Below are positions 1 through 9,350 of a stretch of DNA of 64,000 nt, one piece after another; position 1 is the stretch's first letter, and every line of letters begins with the position of its first letter. The translations under genes and the position numbers were made by a program. The notes beneath the pieces were generated by a model. It worked only from the letters and a program-made list of their open reading frames with translations, had not been told where the DNA came from and did no database searches. This DNA comes from a bacterium (lineage in GTDB: Bacteria > Sysuimicrobiota > Sysuimicrobiia > Sysuimicrobiales > Segetimicrobiaceae), in NCBI GenBank assembly GCA_035307765.1, contig DATGHU010000007.1, forward strand, positions 62,001-126,000. Direction: 5' to 3'.

Positions 1-1089
1 GGAAAACGGGGTGTCCTGACCGAGCAGAACCTCGCCGGCGTGGCGAATCTGCAGCAGCGTGGCGAACGGATCTCGCGTCGCAATCTGCAGATGCTCGGGC
101 GCGTAGAGGTTGGCGAACGCCACCCCCTGCTCCACGGAATCGACCACGAGCACGCCGCCGTACCGGCTCATCGCCGCCTCGGCAAACTCCCGGCGCCCGG
201 CGGGGAGCTGCGCCAGATACCGGGGGAGGCGCTCCCCAACCTCGACCGCGAGCGACGCCGAGGTGACCAGAAGAATCGCAGCGGAGTCCGAACCGTGCTC
301 TGCCTCGTTGAGGAGATCGAGGGCCAGCCGGTCCGGATCGGCCGTCTCGTCGGCCAGGATCATGGACTCGGTCGGGCCCAGGAAGGAGAGCAGGCGTACC
401 CCGTAGGCCTGCACGGCGATCTGGGCGGCGGTGACGTAGGGGTTTCCCGGACCGCCGAGGAGTTCGACGCGTGGCAGCGTCCCCGTCCCAAAGGCCAGTC
501 CGGCGATGCCCGCGACTCCGTTGCACCGAAACACCTGCGACACCCCCAACAGTTCCGCGGCGACGAGGACGGCAGGGTCCACGCCTCCGTCCTTTCGGGG
601 GGGGACTACGACGGCGACATCGGTGACCCCGGCCACGATCGCCGGGGTCACCAGCGTGATCAATGTGGACGGGAACGCTCCCTTCCCGCTGGGGATGTAC
701 ACTCCGACGCTCTCGACGGGAGCAAATTTGACGCCCGTGGTCAGGCCGGCCTCCAGCTCCTCGAGCCGCAGCGCGGCGGGACGGAGCCATTCGTTGAACC
801 GCCTCGCCCGGTCGATGCTGACGGCGAGGGCCGTCCGGAGCCCGCCGTCCACGGCCTCGTGGGCGGCGCGGAACTCCTGGCGGTCCACCCGGAGGCGATC
901 CGAAGACAGGGTCACGCCGTCATGCCGCTGCGTCTGCTCCACGATTGCGGGGTCCCCCCGCTCCCGGACGTCCTCCACAATCGCACGCACGTGGGCGGCG
1001 CGGTCGGCGTCGAACACGTCGGCCCTCGACCGCTGCAGAATCTGCCGCAACCGTCCCGGAGAAACCTCTGCCAGCCGTTGAATCTCCAC
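1..1089 (-). CDS. hisD: Histidinol dehydrogenase-family protein (3' end outside window)
   Basis: Would oxidise L-histidinol to L-histidine with two NAD+, the last step of histidine synthesis. I translated the minus strand from GTG at 1089, which has AAGGAG 9 nt upstream and lies 15 nt after the hisG stop. Visible family motifs are GVYIPSGKGAFPS, LLGGPGNPYVT, NEAEHG (the conserved Glu-His pair) and NLYAPEHL. The frame stays open to position 1, so the C-terminus is missing. The usual VGIDMLAGPSE segment reads GVRLLSFLGPTES, as in divergent HisD paralogues. Its place behind hisZ-hisG argues for histidine synthesis, but a related dehydrogenase with another substrate cannot be excluded. Confidence 0.85.
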   Translation of the reverse strand, partial: MEIQRLAEVSPGRLRQILQRSRADVFDADRAAHVRAIVEDVRERGDPAIVEQTQRHDGVTLSSDRLRVDRQEFRAAHEAVDGGLRTALAVSIDRARRFNEWLRPAALRLEELEAGLTTGVKFAPVESVGVYIPSGKGAFPSTLITLVTPAIVAGVTDVAVVVPPRKDGGVDPAVLVAAELLGVSQVFRCNGVAGIAGLAFGTGTLPRVELLGGPGNPYVTAAQIAVQAYGVRLLSFLGPTESMILADETADPDRLALDLLNEAEHGSDSAAILLVTSASLAVEVGERLPRYLAQLPAGRREFAEAAMSRYGGVLVVDSVEQGVAFANLYAPEHLQIATRDPFATLLQIRHAGEVLLGQDTPFS

Positions 1090-1104
1090 CCCCGGCCTCT
1101 CCTT

Positions 1105-1749
1105 CTACACCGATGATCGGGCCCGCGCCGAGGCCGCCTCTCGCATTCGCTCCACCACGGTCCGCACCGCCTCCGCCCGGGTTCGCAGGCTCACCCGGTT
1201 GACGACCAGCCGCGCCGAGGAGCGGAACACCTCTGTCACCTCCAGGAGATGGTTCTCCACCAGCGTGCGGCCGGTCATCACCAGGTCGAGAATCCCGTCC
1301 GCCACCCCCACCTGGGGAGCCAGCTCGACGGTCCCGTTCATCTCGACGACCTCCACCGACCGCCCCTGCCCCCAGAAGTACCGCTCGGTGACCCGCGGGT
1401 ATTTGGTGGCGATCCGAATCGGGCTCAGCGCCTCCCACCCCGCGGCTTTCTCCTCGGGGAACGCGACGATGCCGCGGCAAGCGCCGAAGCCGAGATCGAC
1501 CAGCTCGTAGACATCCCGCCCCTGCTCGAGGAGCATGTCCTTACCGACGATCCCAAGATCGGCGGCCCCGTGCTCGACGTACGTCAGCAGGTCGGCGGGC
1601 TTGGCGATCAGGCATCGAACGTGCGGGTCCAGACATGGAAGAATGAGGCGGCGGGTCGTCCGCCACGTCTCCGCGGTCAGATAGCCCGCGGCTTCGAGGG
1701 TGCGCATCGAGTCCTCGAGCAGTCGACCGGAGGCCACCGCCACGGTCAT
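1105..1749 (-). CDS. hisG: ATP phosphoribosyltransferase, short catalytic subunit
   Basis: Joins ATP and PRPP, the committed step of histidine synthesis, in the cytosol. The 214 residues match the short HisG class, which lacks the C-terminal regulatory domain and needs HisZ. The periplasmic-binding-like fold motifs are present: GAADLGIVGKD (61-71) and the PRPP loop DGILDLVMTGRTL (151-163). The ATG at 1749 overlaps the hisZ stop as ATGA, so translation is probably coupled. An upstream in-frame extension exists but lies inside hisZ and has no family match. HisG is normally inhibited by histidine through HisZ. Confidence 0.96.
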   Translation of the reverse strand: MTVAVASGRLLEDSMRTLEAAGYLTAETWRTTRRLILPCLDPHVRCLIAKPADLLTYVEHGAADLGIVGKDMLLEQGRDVYELVDLGFGACRGIVAFPEEKAAGWEALSPIRIATKYPRVTERYFWGQGRSVEVVEMNGTVELAPQVGVADGILDLVMTGRTLVENHLLEVTEVFRSSARLVVNRVSLRTRAEAVRTVVERMREAASARARSSV

Positions 1750-3026
1750 GAGGCCCACGGCGCACTCCCATTCCCCGGGTGGCCGGCCAGCAGGTCGGCC
1801 ACCGCCACCGACTGCTCGTGGCCGTCCGCGTCGCGGACGACGGCGCGCCCGCCGGTCACCAGCACCGCACGAGGCGTGCCGGCGGCGAACGCCCCCCGCG
1901 CCATCTCCTCCCACGGCCGCCCCAGGATCTCCACGGTCACGGACAGTTCCCGCTCCCGCAGCGCCCGAGCCAGCCGCAGCGCCTCGGTTCGGTCTTCGGC
2001 CGTAAACGCCACCGCCACATCGGCCGCCCCTCCCTCTTCGTCACGACTGGGAGATGCGGCGAGAACCCGGTCGACTCGCACCGCGAACCCGGTCGCGGGA
2101 TACGGCGCGCCGAACCCTTCGAGCAACCGGTCATACCGCCCGCCGCCGAGCAGCGGAAAGCCCAGCACCGCGGTGTGTCCTTCGAAGACGATGCCGGTGT
2201 AGTAGTCGAAGTCGCGAATGATGCCGAGGTCCACCCGGACGGCGCCGCCCACCCCGTACGCTTCCAGTATCTCGGCCAGCGCTTCGAGATCGCGCAGCAC
2301 ACCCCGGGTCTCCCGCGTCTCGGCCACCCGACGCGCCTCCTGGATGGCGTGGGGACCGCTCAGCGTCGGCAGCGCCATCAACGCGTCGCCGCGCGCCGCC
2401 GGCACGCCGTAGCGATCCAGCGCCGCGCGGAGCCCGACGAAGTCTTTCTGGTACAGGAGCGCCCGCACTTCCGCGGCGCCCTCCTCCGACAGCCCCAGGG
2501 CGCCGAGCACGCCCCGAAGAAACCCCACGTGGCCGAGGCTGACCGAACATTCCACGGCACCCGACGCGGCCAACGCGTCCACGGCAAGGGCCACGATCTC
2601 CGCGTCGGCTTCCAGGGTATCCGACCCGATCAGCTCGGCCCCTACCTGCGGAAACTCCCGCAGCCGGCCCGACCCCGTCTCCGATCCGCGGAATACCTGC
2701 CCGGCGTAGGCCAGGCGTAGCGGCAGCGGTTGGGCGCGCAAATGGGTGGTGACCAACCGGGCGACCGGCGTCGTCATCTCCGGCCGCAGCGCGAGCAGTT
2801 CGCCGCCGCGGTCCACCAACTTAAACAGCCGATCCCCGGCCTCGGTGCCTTCCCCGCGGACCAGGGTGTCGAAATATTCGATCGTCGGCGTCACCACCTC
2901 GTGGTAGCCCCATCGCTGCATCCGCGAGATGATGCCGTCGGTGATCGTCCGCGCCCGCGCGGATTCATCGGGGAGGAGATCGCGCATCCCCGAAGGGATC
3001 TGTTGCCATCGTTCACGTCGCATCAT
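1746..3026 (-). CDS. hisZ: ATP phosphoribosyltransferase regulatory subunit
   Basis: A histidyl-tRNA synthetase paralogue that forms a hetero-octamer with short HisG and confers activity and histidine feedback. The 426 residues show class II synthetase-like motifs: GMRDLLP (13-19), LRPEMTTPVARL (80-91), FDYYTGIVFE and GGGRYDRLL. There is no full anticodon-binding domain of HisRS type. The pairing with short HisG immediately downstream decides HisZ over HisS. It is the first gene of the operon, with a promoter and two palindromes upstream. Two adjacent ATG codons (3026 and 3023) are possible starts. Confidence 0.94.
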   Translation of the reverse strand: MMRRERWQQIPSGMRDLLPDESARARTITDGIISRMQRWGYHEVVTPTIEYFDTLVRGEGTEAGDRLFKLVDRGGELLALRPEMTTPVARLVTTHLRAQPLPLRLAYAGQVFRGSETGSGRLREFPQVGAELIGSDTLEADAEIVALAVDALAASGAVECSVSLGHVGFLRGVLGALGLSEEGAAEVRALLYQKDFVGLRAALDRYGVPAARGDALMALPTLSGPHAIQEARRVAETRETRGVLRDLEALAEILEAYGVGGAVRVDLGIIRDFDYYTGIVFEGHTAVLGFPLLGGGRYDRLLEGFGAPYPATGFAVRVDRVLAASPSRDEEGGAADVAVAFTAEDRTEALRLARALRERELSVTVEILGRPWEEMARGAFAAGTPRAVLVTGGRAVVRDADGHEQSVAVADLLAGHPGNGSAPWAS

Positions 3027-3045
3027 GCCGGTCGGTTGGTCCTTT

Positions 3046-3073
3046 CTTTATCATGATAAAGCGATACAGTATC
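3046..3073 (-). promoter_or_regulatory. Two adjacent palindromes in the hisZ 5' leader (candidate operator)
   Basis: CTTTATCATGATAAAG (3046-3061) is a perfect 16-bp palindrome. It is followed 1 nt later by GATAC-A-GTATC (3063-3073). Both are AT-rich in a GC-rich genome and lie just downstream of the predicted transcription start of hisZ, a typical repressor site. The cognate regulator is unknown. Confidence 0.55.
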
Positions 3074-3086
3074 AAAGTGCCGTGTA

Positions 3087-3116
3087 ATCGTAGCACACGC
3101 CGCGACGAGGTGTCAA
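3087..3116 (-). promoter_or_regulatory. Sigma-70-type promoter of the his operon
   Basis: On the minus strand TTGACA (3116-3111) is followed after 18 nt by TACGAT (3092-3087). The predicted start is near 3080, about 54 nt before hisZ. It sits between the ccmH end and hisZ, as expected for a new transcription unit. Confidence 0.7.
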
Positions 3117-3177
3117 CCGTTCGGATGGAGTCCAACGAAGAAGCGCCCCGCCCCCACGGCGAAGCGCCGCGCACAGC

Positions 3178-3591
3178 CTAGGCACCCGGCGCCGATGGGT
3201 TGGTCGCGGCCCCCCTCGACCTCCCCCGCCGGATGTAGAGCACCGCAATCGCCAATCCCAGGATCAACGCGGCGGGCGGCCCGGCGTACAGGAGAAGGGC
3301 GGCGCCGCCGGGGTGCGGCTCGGCCAGGACGCTCTCCCCGAACTGCCCCACGAAGAACTGGAGGATCTGGTCCGGCGTCTCCCCCGCCGCCAGCTTTTCG
3401 CGGATGATCGTCTTCATTTCCCTCGCCAAGGTGGAGTCGCTTTCGGCGACGGTCTGGCCGACGCAGACCGGGCACATCAATTGGCGGGCCACGGCGTAGG
3501 CCCGGTCGTCAAGCGTCTCCGCCGATACGGCGGCAGCGGTGCACGCGATCGCGCAGAGGACCCAGGCGGCGAGGGAGGTCGCCCGCCTCAC
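3178..3591 (-). CDS. ccmH: CcmH/CycL-type cytochrome c biogenesis thioredoxin-like protein
   Basis: CcmH proteins hold or reduce apocytochrome c for haem ligation at the outer face of the membrane. The 137-residue product has an N-terminal signal/anchor (about 1-24), the family motif LMCPVC with Cys40 and Cys43, and one C-terminal membrane helix (about 103-124) followed by basic residues. The GTG at 3591 overlaps the stop of the upstream regulator (GTGA). A longer in-frame reading to 3834 would bury the regulator gene and is rejected. No other ccm genes are in the window; a c-type cytochrome lies at 18646-19044. Confidence 0.88.
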   Translation of the reverse strand: MRRATSLAAWVLCAIACTAAAVSAETLDDRAYAVARQLMCPVCVGQTVAESDSTLAREMKTIIREKLAAGETPDQILQFFVGQFGESVLAEPHPGGAALLLYAGPPAALILGLAIAVLYIRRGRSRGAATNPSAPGA

Positions 3592-3911
3592 CGCCCCCGC
3601 CTCCGAGACGGGGCGGCGGACGGCTCGCCCAGGCGCTTCAACACCAGGACATACCCGTCGGCCCCGTAGGTCAGGTAGCGGCGCACGCGGCTGATCGTCG
3701 CCGAGGACGCGCCGGTGCGTGAAGCGATCTCCTGGTACGTCTTCCCGTGGGCCAGCATCCGCGCCACCGCAAACCGCTGCGCCAGCGCCTTGACCTCCCC
3801 GATCGTGCACAGATCCTCGAAGAAGCGGTAGCACTCTTCCACGGTCCGGAGCTGAAGGACCGCTCGAAAGAGCCCGTCAGCGAGGAGGTCGCGAAGTTTC
3901 GGATTGGCCAC
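3588..3911 (-). CDS. YerC/YecD family TrpR-like DNA-binding protein
   Basis: A 107-residue protein of the TrpR-related YerC/YecD family. The segment TYQEIASRTGASSATISRVRRYL (residues about 58-80) is a clear helix-turn-helix, preceded by a helical dimerisation region. Family members bind DNA but their ligand is generally unknown. It lies 12 nt after panE and overlaps ccmH by 4 nt, so the three genes are probably one operon. A basic Arg-rich tail ends the protein. Confidence 0.88.
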   Translation of the reverse strand: MANPKLRDLLADGLFRAVLQLRTVEECYRFFEDLCTIGEVKALAQRFAVARMLAHGKTYQEIASRTGASSATISRVRRYLTYGADGYVLVLKRLGEPSAAPSRRRGR

Positions 3912-3923
3912 GCGAACGTCCCT

Positions 3924-4940
3924 TCAGCCCTGTGCTCGGTCGCCGGGCAGCTTTCGGACGGCCTTCGTAGATTGGGCGGTTTCTTCCTCCTCCGCACCGC
4001 GTCCGGCGTGCGCCGCGGCACCGCTCCGTTCGTGTGGCCGGAGCACCGCGACCACGGCGAAATTGAGCGGGGTGGCCACGCCGCACTCACGTCCCATCCG
4101 GACGACGGCGCCGCAGAGGGCGTCAAGCTCCATCCGCCGTCCCCCGGCGAGATCGTTGTGCAGCGACGAGAATGTGTGAAACCCCTTCCCCGCCACCAAT
4201 TCTTCGGCGATCCGTATCTGTCGGTCGACCACTCCCGACAGCGGGATCCCCCGGGCCGCCCCCACCGCGGCGGCTTCTTCCATCAGCCCCCGGTACATCG
4301 TCCGCGACTCGGGGTGCCGCAACACCTCACCCACCGGCACGCGCGCCGACGCGGTCATCCCGGCGTTCGCGCAGATGAACACGAACTTCTCCCAAAGGCG
4401 CCGAACGATCTCGGTCGTTCCGTCCGCCCCAACACCTGCCCGCCGGAGTGTCCCCTCGATCGTGCGGACGCGCGGTGTCATGGATCCGTCCATCTCGCCA
4501 AAAACGATGTCCCCCGTCGGGCCGGTGTGCCGGATCACGCCGGGGGCCTCAACCGCGGCGGAGACATAGGTTACCCCGCCGAGAATGCGCCGGGGGCCGT
4601 AGATCGCCCCCAGGCGGTCCTCGGTCTCGACGCCGTTCTGCAGGCAGAGAATCGCGGTCTCGGGCCCGACCGCCGGGCGGATGACTTCCGCGGCCTCCTC
4701 AACGTCGTAGGTCTTGACGGCGAACACGATGAGGTCGACCGGGCCTGCGCCGTCCGCCCGCCCCGCCGCCTGCACCCGCAGCGCAAAATCGCCGTCCGGG
4801 CTAATGACCCGCAACCCGCGCGATCGCAGGGCCTCGAGGTGAGCGCCGCGAGCCACGAAGGTGACGTCCTCGCCGGCGCGCCGCAGGAGTCCCCCGAAGT
4901 ACCCTCCGAGGCCGCCCGTCCCCATGATGAGCAGCTTCAT
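3924..4940 (-). CDS. panE: 2-dehydropantoate 2-reductase
   Basis: Reduces 2-dehydropantoate to pantoate with NADPH for coenzyme A synthesis. The Rossmann motif GTGGLGGYFGG is at 7-17, the family catalytic lysine fits WEKF, and NAGMTA matches the substrate-binding asparagine region. The protein is 338 residues; the last 45 or so are a low-complexity charged extension beyond the usual family end. It follows leuB after 170 nt. Pantoate synthesis starts from 2-oxoisovalerate, an intermediate of the ilv pathway encoded just upstream, so the neighbourhood fits. Confidence 0.9.
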   Translation of the reverse strand: MKLLIMGTGGLGGYFGGLLRRAGEDVTFVARGAHLEALRSRGLRVISPDGDFALRVQAAGRADGAGPVDLIVFAVKTYDVEEAAEVIRPAVGPETAILCLQNGVETEDRLGAIYGPRRILGGVTYVSAAVEAPGVIRHTGPTGDIVFGEMDGSMTPRVRTIEGTLRRAGVGADGTTEIVRRLWEKFVFICANAGMTASARVPVGEVLRHPESRTMYRGLMEEAAAVGAARGIPLSGVVDRQIRIAEELVAGKGFHTFSSLHNDLAGGRRMELDALCGAVVRMGRECGVATPLNFAVVAVLRPHERSGAAAHAGRGAEEEETAQSTKAVRKLPGDRAQG

Positions 4941-5087
4941 TTCCTCACCTCACAGGCAGCGGCGCGCACCCTCGCCACCCATCCCCGCCGAAATCCCGCC
5001 GTTCCGGCGGAGTGCGCACCGACCGCTGCCAACCCGGCGGGACATCAGGAGCGGGTGTACGCCGGTCATGGTCGCGGCGGCCCGGAG

Positions 5088-5107
5088 ACGGCCGGGTCAC
5101 CGGCCGT
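5088..5107 (-). terminator. GC hairpin just after leuB
   Basis: ACGGCCGG-GTCA-CCGGCCGT is a perfect 8-bp stem with a 4-nt loop, starting 3 nt beyond the leuB stop. There is no U-run, so it could be an attenuating or RNA-protecting hairpin rather than an intrinsic terminator. Confidence 0.45.
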
Positions 5108-5110
5108 GGA

Positions 5111-6193
5111 TCAGGTGAGGCGGGCGAGCACCGCGTCGGTCATCGCCGCGGTGCCGAGGGCGGGTCGTTCTCCGGCGAGATCCGCGGTGCGACACCCGTC
5201 TCTGAGCGCCTTCTGGACGGCCGCTTCGATCGCCGCCGCGGGGGCCTCCTGGCCCAAGCCGTGGCGCAGGAGGAGCGCCCCGGTCAAGATCGCGGCGAGG
5301 GGGTTGGCGATCCCCCGCCCCGCGATGTCGGGGGCGGTCCCGTGCACCGGCTCGAACAACCCCGGGGGCTGGTCGCCCAAACTGGCGGAGGGCATCAGCC
5401 CGAGCGACCCCATCACCCCCGCCGCCTCGTCGCTCAGGATGTCGCCGAACATGTTCTCCGTCACAATCACATCGAACTGCTTCGGACGGTAGACGAGTTG
5501 GAGCGCGCAGTTGTCGACGAGCATGTGCTCGCATGTCACATCGGGAAACTCCCGCGCGACCTCGGTGGCGACCTCGCGCCACAGCCGGGAGGTCTCGAGC
5601 ACGTTGGCCTTGTCCACCGAGGTGACCTTGCGGCGAGGGCGCCGGCGGGCCACCTCGCAGGCCTTGCGGACGACCCGGCGCACCTCCACTGCCGAGTACG
5701 GGAGGGTGTCCATCGCCACCGCCTCCGCCCCCTGGCCGGTCCGTGATTGGGCCCCGAAGTAGAGGCCCCCCGTGAGCTCGCGCACGATCAAGATATCGGC
5801 GCCCTCAACCACCTCGCGCCGAAGCGGCGAGGCGCTGAGCAGAGCCGGCGAGATGGTCGCAGGGCGAAGGTTCGCGTACAGCCCGAACGTCTTGCGCAGG
5901 GTAAACAACGCCTGCTCGGGGCGGAGCTCGCGCGGTCCCCGGTCCCACTTCGGGCCTCCGCACGCACCCAGCAGGATCGCCTCGGACCGCCGGCACAGGT
6001 CAATCGTCTTCTCCGGGATGGGGTGTCCCACCGCGTCGATCGCGCCGCCGCCGGCGAGCCCTTCCTCAAACTCCAAGCCGAGCTCGTACCGCCGGTCGAC
6101 CTCCGCGAGGACCCGGACGGCCTCCGCGATCACCTCACGCCCGATCCCGTCCCCCGGAATCACCGCGACCCGCCTCGTCCGCCCCGCGTTCAT
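5111..6193 (-). CDS. leuB: 3-isopropylmalate dehydrogenase
   Basis: Oxidises and decarboxylates 3-isopropylmalate in leucine synthesis, and can act on methylmalate in the citramalate route. The 360 residues have [11 protein letters not shown] near the N-terminus, [38 protein letters not shown] and the nucleotide loop [16 protein letters not shown] chose the ATG at 6193 because it overlaps the cimA stop as ATGA; the frame extends 21 codons further but that part has no family match. It is the last gene of the T-box operon. leuC and leuD are not in the window. Confidence 0.96.
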   Translation of the reverse strand: MNAGRTRRVAVIPGDGIGREVIAEAVRVLAEVDRRYELGLEFEEGLAGGGAIDAVGHPIPEKTIDLCRRSEAILLGACGGPKWDRGPRELRPEQALFTLRKTFGLYANLRPATISPALLSASPLRREVVEGADILIVRELTGGLYFGAQSRTGQGAEAVAMDTLPYSAVEVRRVVRKACEVARRRPRRKVTSVDKANVLETSRLWREVATEVAREFPDVTCEHMLVDNCALQLVYRPKQFDVIVTENMFGDILSDEAAGVMGSLGLMPSASLGDQPPGLFEPVHGTAPDIAGRGIANPLAAILTGALLLRHGLGQEAPAAAIEAAVQKALRDGCRTADLAGERPALGTAAMTDAVLARLT

Positions 6194-7773
6194 GGGCGCA
6201 CCCCGGCCCGGTCGCCCAGGAGCACGTACTCCAGGCTGTCGACGAGCGCCTGCCACGAGGCTTCCACGACGTTCTCGGAGACGCCCACCGTCCCCCAGGT
6301 CCGAACCCCGTCCGTCGATTGGATCAGCACGCGGACCTTTGCGGCGGTGGCGGCTCCGGCGTTCAGCACCCGCACCTTGTAGTCCACCAGCCGCACGCCG
6401 CGGATCTCCGGGTAGAATCGCTCCAGGGCCTTGCGCAGCGCGCGATCAAGCGCGTGCACCGGGCCGTTGCCCTCCGCCGCCGTGTGCTCCTCCTGGCCAT
6501 CGACCGCGACCCGGATGCTCGCTTCGGCGGCGGCCTCGCCGTGCGGGCCTCGTTCCACCATCACGCGCAACCCCTTCAGCGTAAACGCGGGGCGATGCTG
6601 GCCCATGGTGCGACGCACGAGGAGCTCGAACGACGCCTCGGCCCCCTCGAATTGGAACCCGGCGTGCTCCAGGGATTTGAGCTCCGCCAGAATCTCCCGC
6701 ACCTCCGGCCGGTCCTTGCTGAGGTCCAGCCCCATCTCCGCGGCCTTGTACAGCACGTTGGCCCGGCCCGAGAGATCGCTGACGACGACGCGCCGCTCGT
6801 TGCCCACGACCTCCGGAGGGATGTGCTCGTACGTCGGCGGGTGCGCCATCACGGCGCTGACGTGAACCCCACCCTTGTGGGCGAACGCGTTCTTGCCCAC
6901 AAACGGCTGGTATTCGTCGGGGGCCATGTTGGCCAGCTCGCTGACGAGCCGGGAAAGCTCCCCCAACCGGCGGAGCGAGGCAGCCGGCACGCAGTCGTAC
7001 CCGAGCTTCAGCTGGAGGTTCGGGATGAGTGAGACCAAGTTGGCGTTGCCGCAGCGCTCGCCGATTCCGTTGATCGTCCCCTGGACGTGAACGACCCCGG
7101 CGCGCACCGCGACGATCGCGTTCGCCACCCCGACCTCACCGTCATTGTGCGTGTGAATCCCGAGCGGCGCGGCGATCGCGCTCCGGGCGGCCTCCACCCC
7201 CGCCCGGATGTCGAAGGGGAGGCACCCGCCGTTCGTGTCGCAGAGCACGACGACGTCGGCGCCGCCCCGGTGGGCGGCGGTCAGCGTGGCCAGCGCGTAC
7301 GCCGGGGTGGCCTTCCACCCGTCGAAGTAGTGCTCCGCGTCGTAGATGACCTCCGCGCCCCGGTGCTTGAGAAACCGTACGGAGTCTTCGACCATCCGAA
7401 GATTCTCCTCGAGCGTGGTGCGGAGTGCCTCCCGCACGTGGAGGTCCCAGGATTTTCCGAACACCGCGACCGCGGGGGTGCCCGCCGCGAGCATCACCCG
7501 CAAGTTCTCGTCCTGATCCGCCGGGGTGCCGGCCCGCCTGGTGCTGCCGAACGCGGTTACCTTCGCGTGGCGCCACGAATGGCGCCGGGCCTGCTCGAAG
7601 AACTCGAGGTCCCGGGGGTTGCTGCCCGGCCACCCTCCCTCGATGTAGTCAACGCCAAACTCGTCGAGGCGTTCGGCGATCCGCAGCTTGTCCGCAGCAC
7701 TCAGGGTGATGCCGGCGCCCTGGGTCCCGTCCCGGAGGGTCGTGTCGTACAGGGCGATGCGCACGGAGGCCAT
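6190..7773 (-). CDS. cimA: (R)-citramalate synthase
   Basis: Condenses acetyl-CoA and pyruvate to citramalate, giving 2-oxobutyrate for isoleucine without threonine. The HMGL-like TIM barrel carries [13 protein letters not shown] at the start, the metal site [13 protein letters not shown] and [14 protein letters not shown]. The C-terminal third has a LeuA-type regulatory fold. At 527 residues it has the normal CimA length, and the GWPGSNP motif separates it from LeuA. It lies 5 nt after leuA and overlaps leuB by ATGA. Inhibition by isoleucine is known in the family. Confidence 0.94.
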   Translation of the reverse strand: MASVRIALYDTTLRDGTQGAGITLSAADKLRIAERLDEFGVDYIEGGWPGSNPRDLEFFEQARRHSWRHAKVTAFGSTRRAGTPADQDENLRVMLAAGTPAVAVFGKSWDLHVREALRTTLEENLRMVEDSVRFLKHRGAEVIYDAEHYFDGWKATPAYALATLTAAHRGGADVVVLCDTNGGCLPFDIRAGVEAARSAIAAPLGIHTHNDGEVGVANAIVAVRAGVVHVQGTINGIGERCGNANLVSLIPNLQLKLGYDCVPAASLRRLGELSRLVSELANMAPDEYQPFVGKNAFAHKGGVHVSAVMAHPPTYEHIPPEVVGNERRVVVSDLSGRANVLYKAAEMGLDLSKDRPEVREILAELKSLEHAGFQFEGAEASFELLVRRTMGQHRPAFTLKGLRVMVERGPHGEAAAEASIRVAVDGQEEHTAAEGNGPVHALDRALRKALERFYPEIRGVRLVDYKVRVLNAGAATAAKVRVLIQSTDGVRTWGTVGVSENVVEASWQALVDSLEYVLLGDRAGVRP

Positions 7774-7778
7774 CGGGG

Positions 7779-9314
7779 CTACCCGTAGACGTTCGTCATC
7801 CAGTGCTGCCGTTCGTAAATGATCTTGTTGACCGCGGCGACGTAGGCCTTCGCGCTCGCCTCGAGCACATCGGTGCTCGTCCCGCGTCCGATGAACAGCC
7901 CGTCCCCGTCCCGGACTTTGACGGTCGCCTCCCCCATCGCATCGGTCCCCCCGGTCACGGCCTTGATCGCGTAGTCGGCCAGCGACGGGGAGAGACCCAC
8001 GATCGCGTTGATCGCGTTGTACATCGCATCGACCGGGCCGTCCCCCGTGGCCTCCTGGGTAAAGACTTCGCTCCCCCGCGCCAGGGTGATCTCGGCCATG
8101 GGCGCAAGCGTGCTGCTCGTCGAGATTCGAAACGCTTTGAGGGCGTAGGTGTGCGGGACGCCGCGGCGCTCGCCTTCCACAAGAGCGATGATGTCCTCGG
8201 TCGTCACTTGCTTCTTCTTGTCGCAGAGCGCCTTGAACGCCTCAAATGCCTGGCGCAACTCTCCTTCGGAGAGCCGGATCCCGTTGCCCTCGAGGAGATT
8301 CTTGAAGGCGTGCCGACCGGAGTGCTTCCCCAGCACCAGTTTGTTGCTCGGGATGCCGATCGCCTCGGGGGTCATGATCTCGTAGGTCTCCCGGTTCGCC
8401 AACACCCCGTGTTGGTGGATGCCGGCTTCGTGGGCGAACGCGTTGTCGCCGACCACGGCCTTGTTGGGTTGAACCGGAATCCCCGTAATCGCGCTGATCA
8501 GCCGGCTGACGCGGTAGATCTTCGTCGTGTCGATCGCCGTCTCGTGCCCGTAGTAGTTCCGGCGGGTATGCAGGGCCATCACGATCTCCTCGAGCGATGC
8601 GTTGCCCGCCCGCTCGCCGATGCCGTTGATCGTGCACTCAACCTGGCGGGCGCCCACCTGCACGGCGGCAAGCGAATTGGCCACGGCCAGCCCGAGATCG
8701 TCGTGGCAGTGCACGCTCCAGACCACCCGGTCGCTCCCGGGAATCCGTTCCATCAGCGACCGGAGCAAGGTGGCGTACTCCTCGGGGGTGGCGTAGCCCA
8801 CGGTATCGGGGACGTTGATCGTCGAGGCCCCGGCCTTGATCGCCCCATCGAATACGCGGCACAGGAACTCCGGGTCCGAGCGGCTGGCGTCCTCCGCGGA
8901 GAACTCCACGTCGTCGGTAAAGCCGCGGGCGTAGCGCACGGCGTCGATCGACGCCTCCAACACCTGGTCGGGCGTCATCCGCAGCTTGTGCTCCATGTGA
9001 ATCGGGGAGGTGGCAATGAAGGTGTGGATCCGCGGCCGTTCGGCCTCCCGCACCGCCTCGACCACCGCATCGATGTCCGCGTGGTTGGCCCTCGCCAGGC
9101 CCGCAATTGCCGTCCCCCGGACCTCGCGCGAGATCAACTTGACGCCCTCGAGGTCCCCCTTGCTGCTGATCGGGAATCCGGCTTCGATCACATCCACCCG
9201 CATCGCCGCAAGGGCCCGGGCGACCTCGAGCTTCTCCTCCGTGTTCATCGTGAACCCGGGGGACTGTTCGCCGTCCCGCAGCGTCGTGTCAAAGATCCGG
9301 ATCGTTGCTCCCAT
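7779..9314 (-). CDS. leuA: 2-isopropylmalate synthase
   Basis: First committed step of leucine synthesis, from 2-oxoisovalerate and acetyl-CoA. Motifs are [13 protein letters not shown] (8-20), the metal-binding [25 protein letters not shown] and the linker [11 protein letters not shown]. The C-terminal allosteric domain (about 390-511) is complete. The start at 9314 has GGGAGGA upstream. At 511 residues it is full length. Position between ilvC and cimA supports the assignment over homocitrate synthase. Confidence 0.96.
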   Translation of the reverse strand: MGATIRIFDTTLRDGEQSPGFTMNTEEKLEVARALAAMRVDVIEAGFPISSKGDLEGVKLISREVRGTAIAGLARANHADIDAVVEAVREAERPRIHTFIATSPIHMEHKLRMTPDQVLEASIDAVRYARGFTDDVEFSAEDASRSDPEFLCRVFDGAIKAGASTINVPDTVGYATPEEYATLLRSLMERIPGSDRVVWSVHCHDDLGLAVANSLAAVQVGARQVECTINGIGERAGNASLEEIVMALHTRRNYYGHETAIDTTKIYRVSRLISAITGIPVQPNKAVVGDNAFAHEAGIHQHGVLANRETYEIMTPEAIGIPSNKLVLGKHSGRHAFKNLLEGNGIRLSEGELRQAFEAFKALCDKKKQVTTEDIIALVEGERRGVPHTYALKAFRISTSSTLAPMAEITLARGSEVFTQEATGDGPVDAMYNAINAIVGLSPSLADYAIKAVTGGTDAMGEATVKVRDGDGLFIGRGTSTDVLEASAKAYVAAVNKIIYERQHWMTNVYG

Positions 9315-9350
9315 GGCCCGTCCTCCGCGCGTCCCCCGTCGTCCGGGAGG

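Noticed and set aside
3592-3834. Longer reading of ccmH that would extend its N-terminus
   Set aside because: The extension overlaps the conserved YerC/YecD gene and lacks any signal peptide; the GTG at 3591 gives a normal one.
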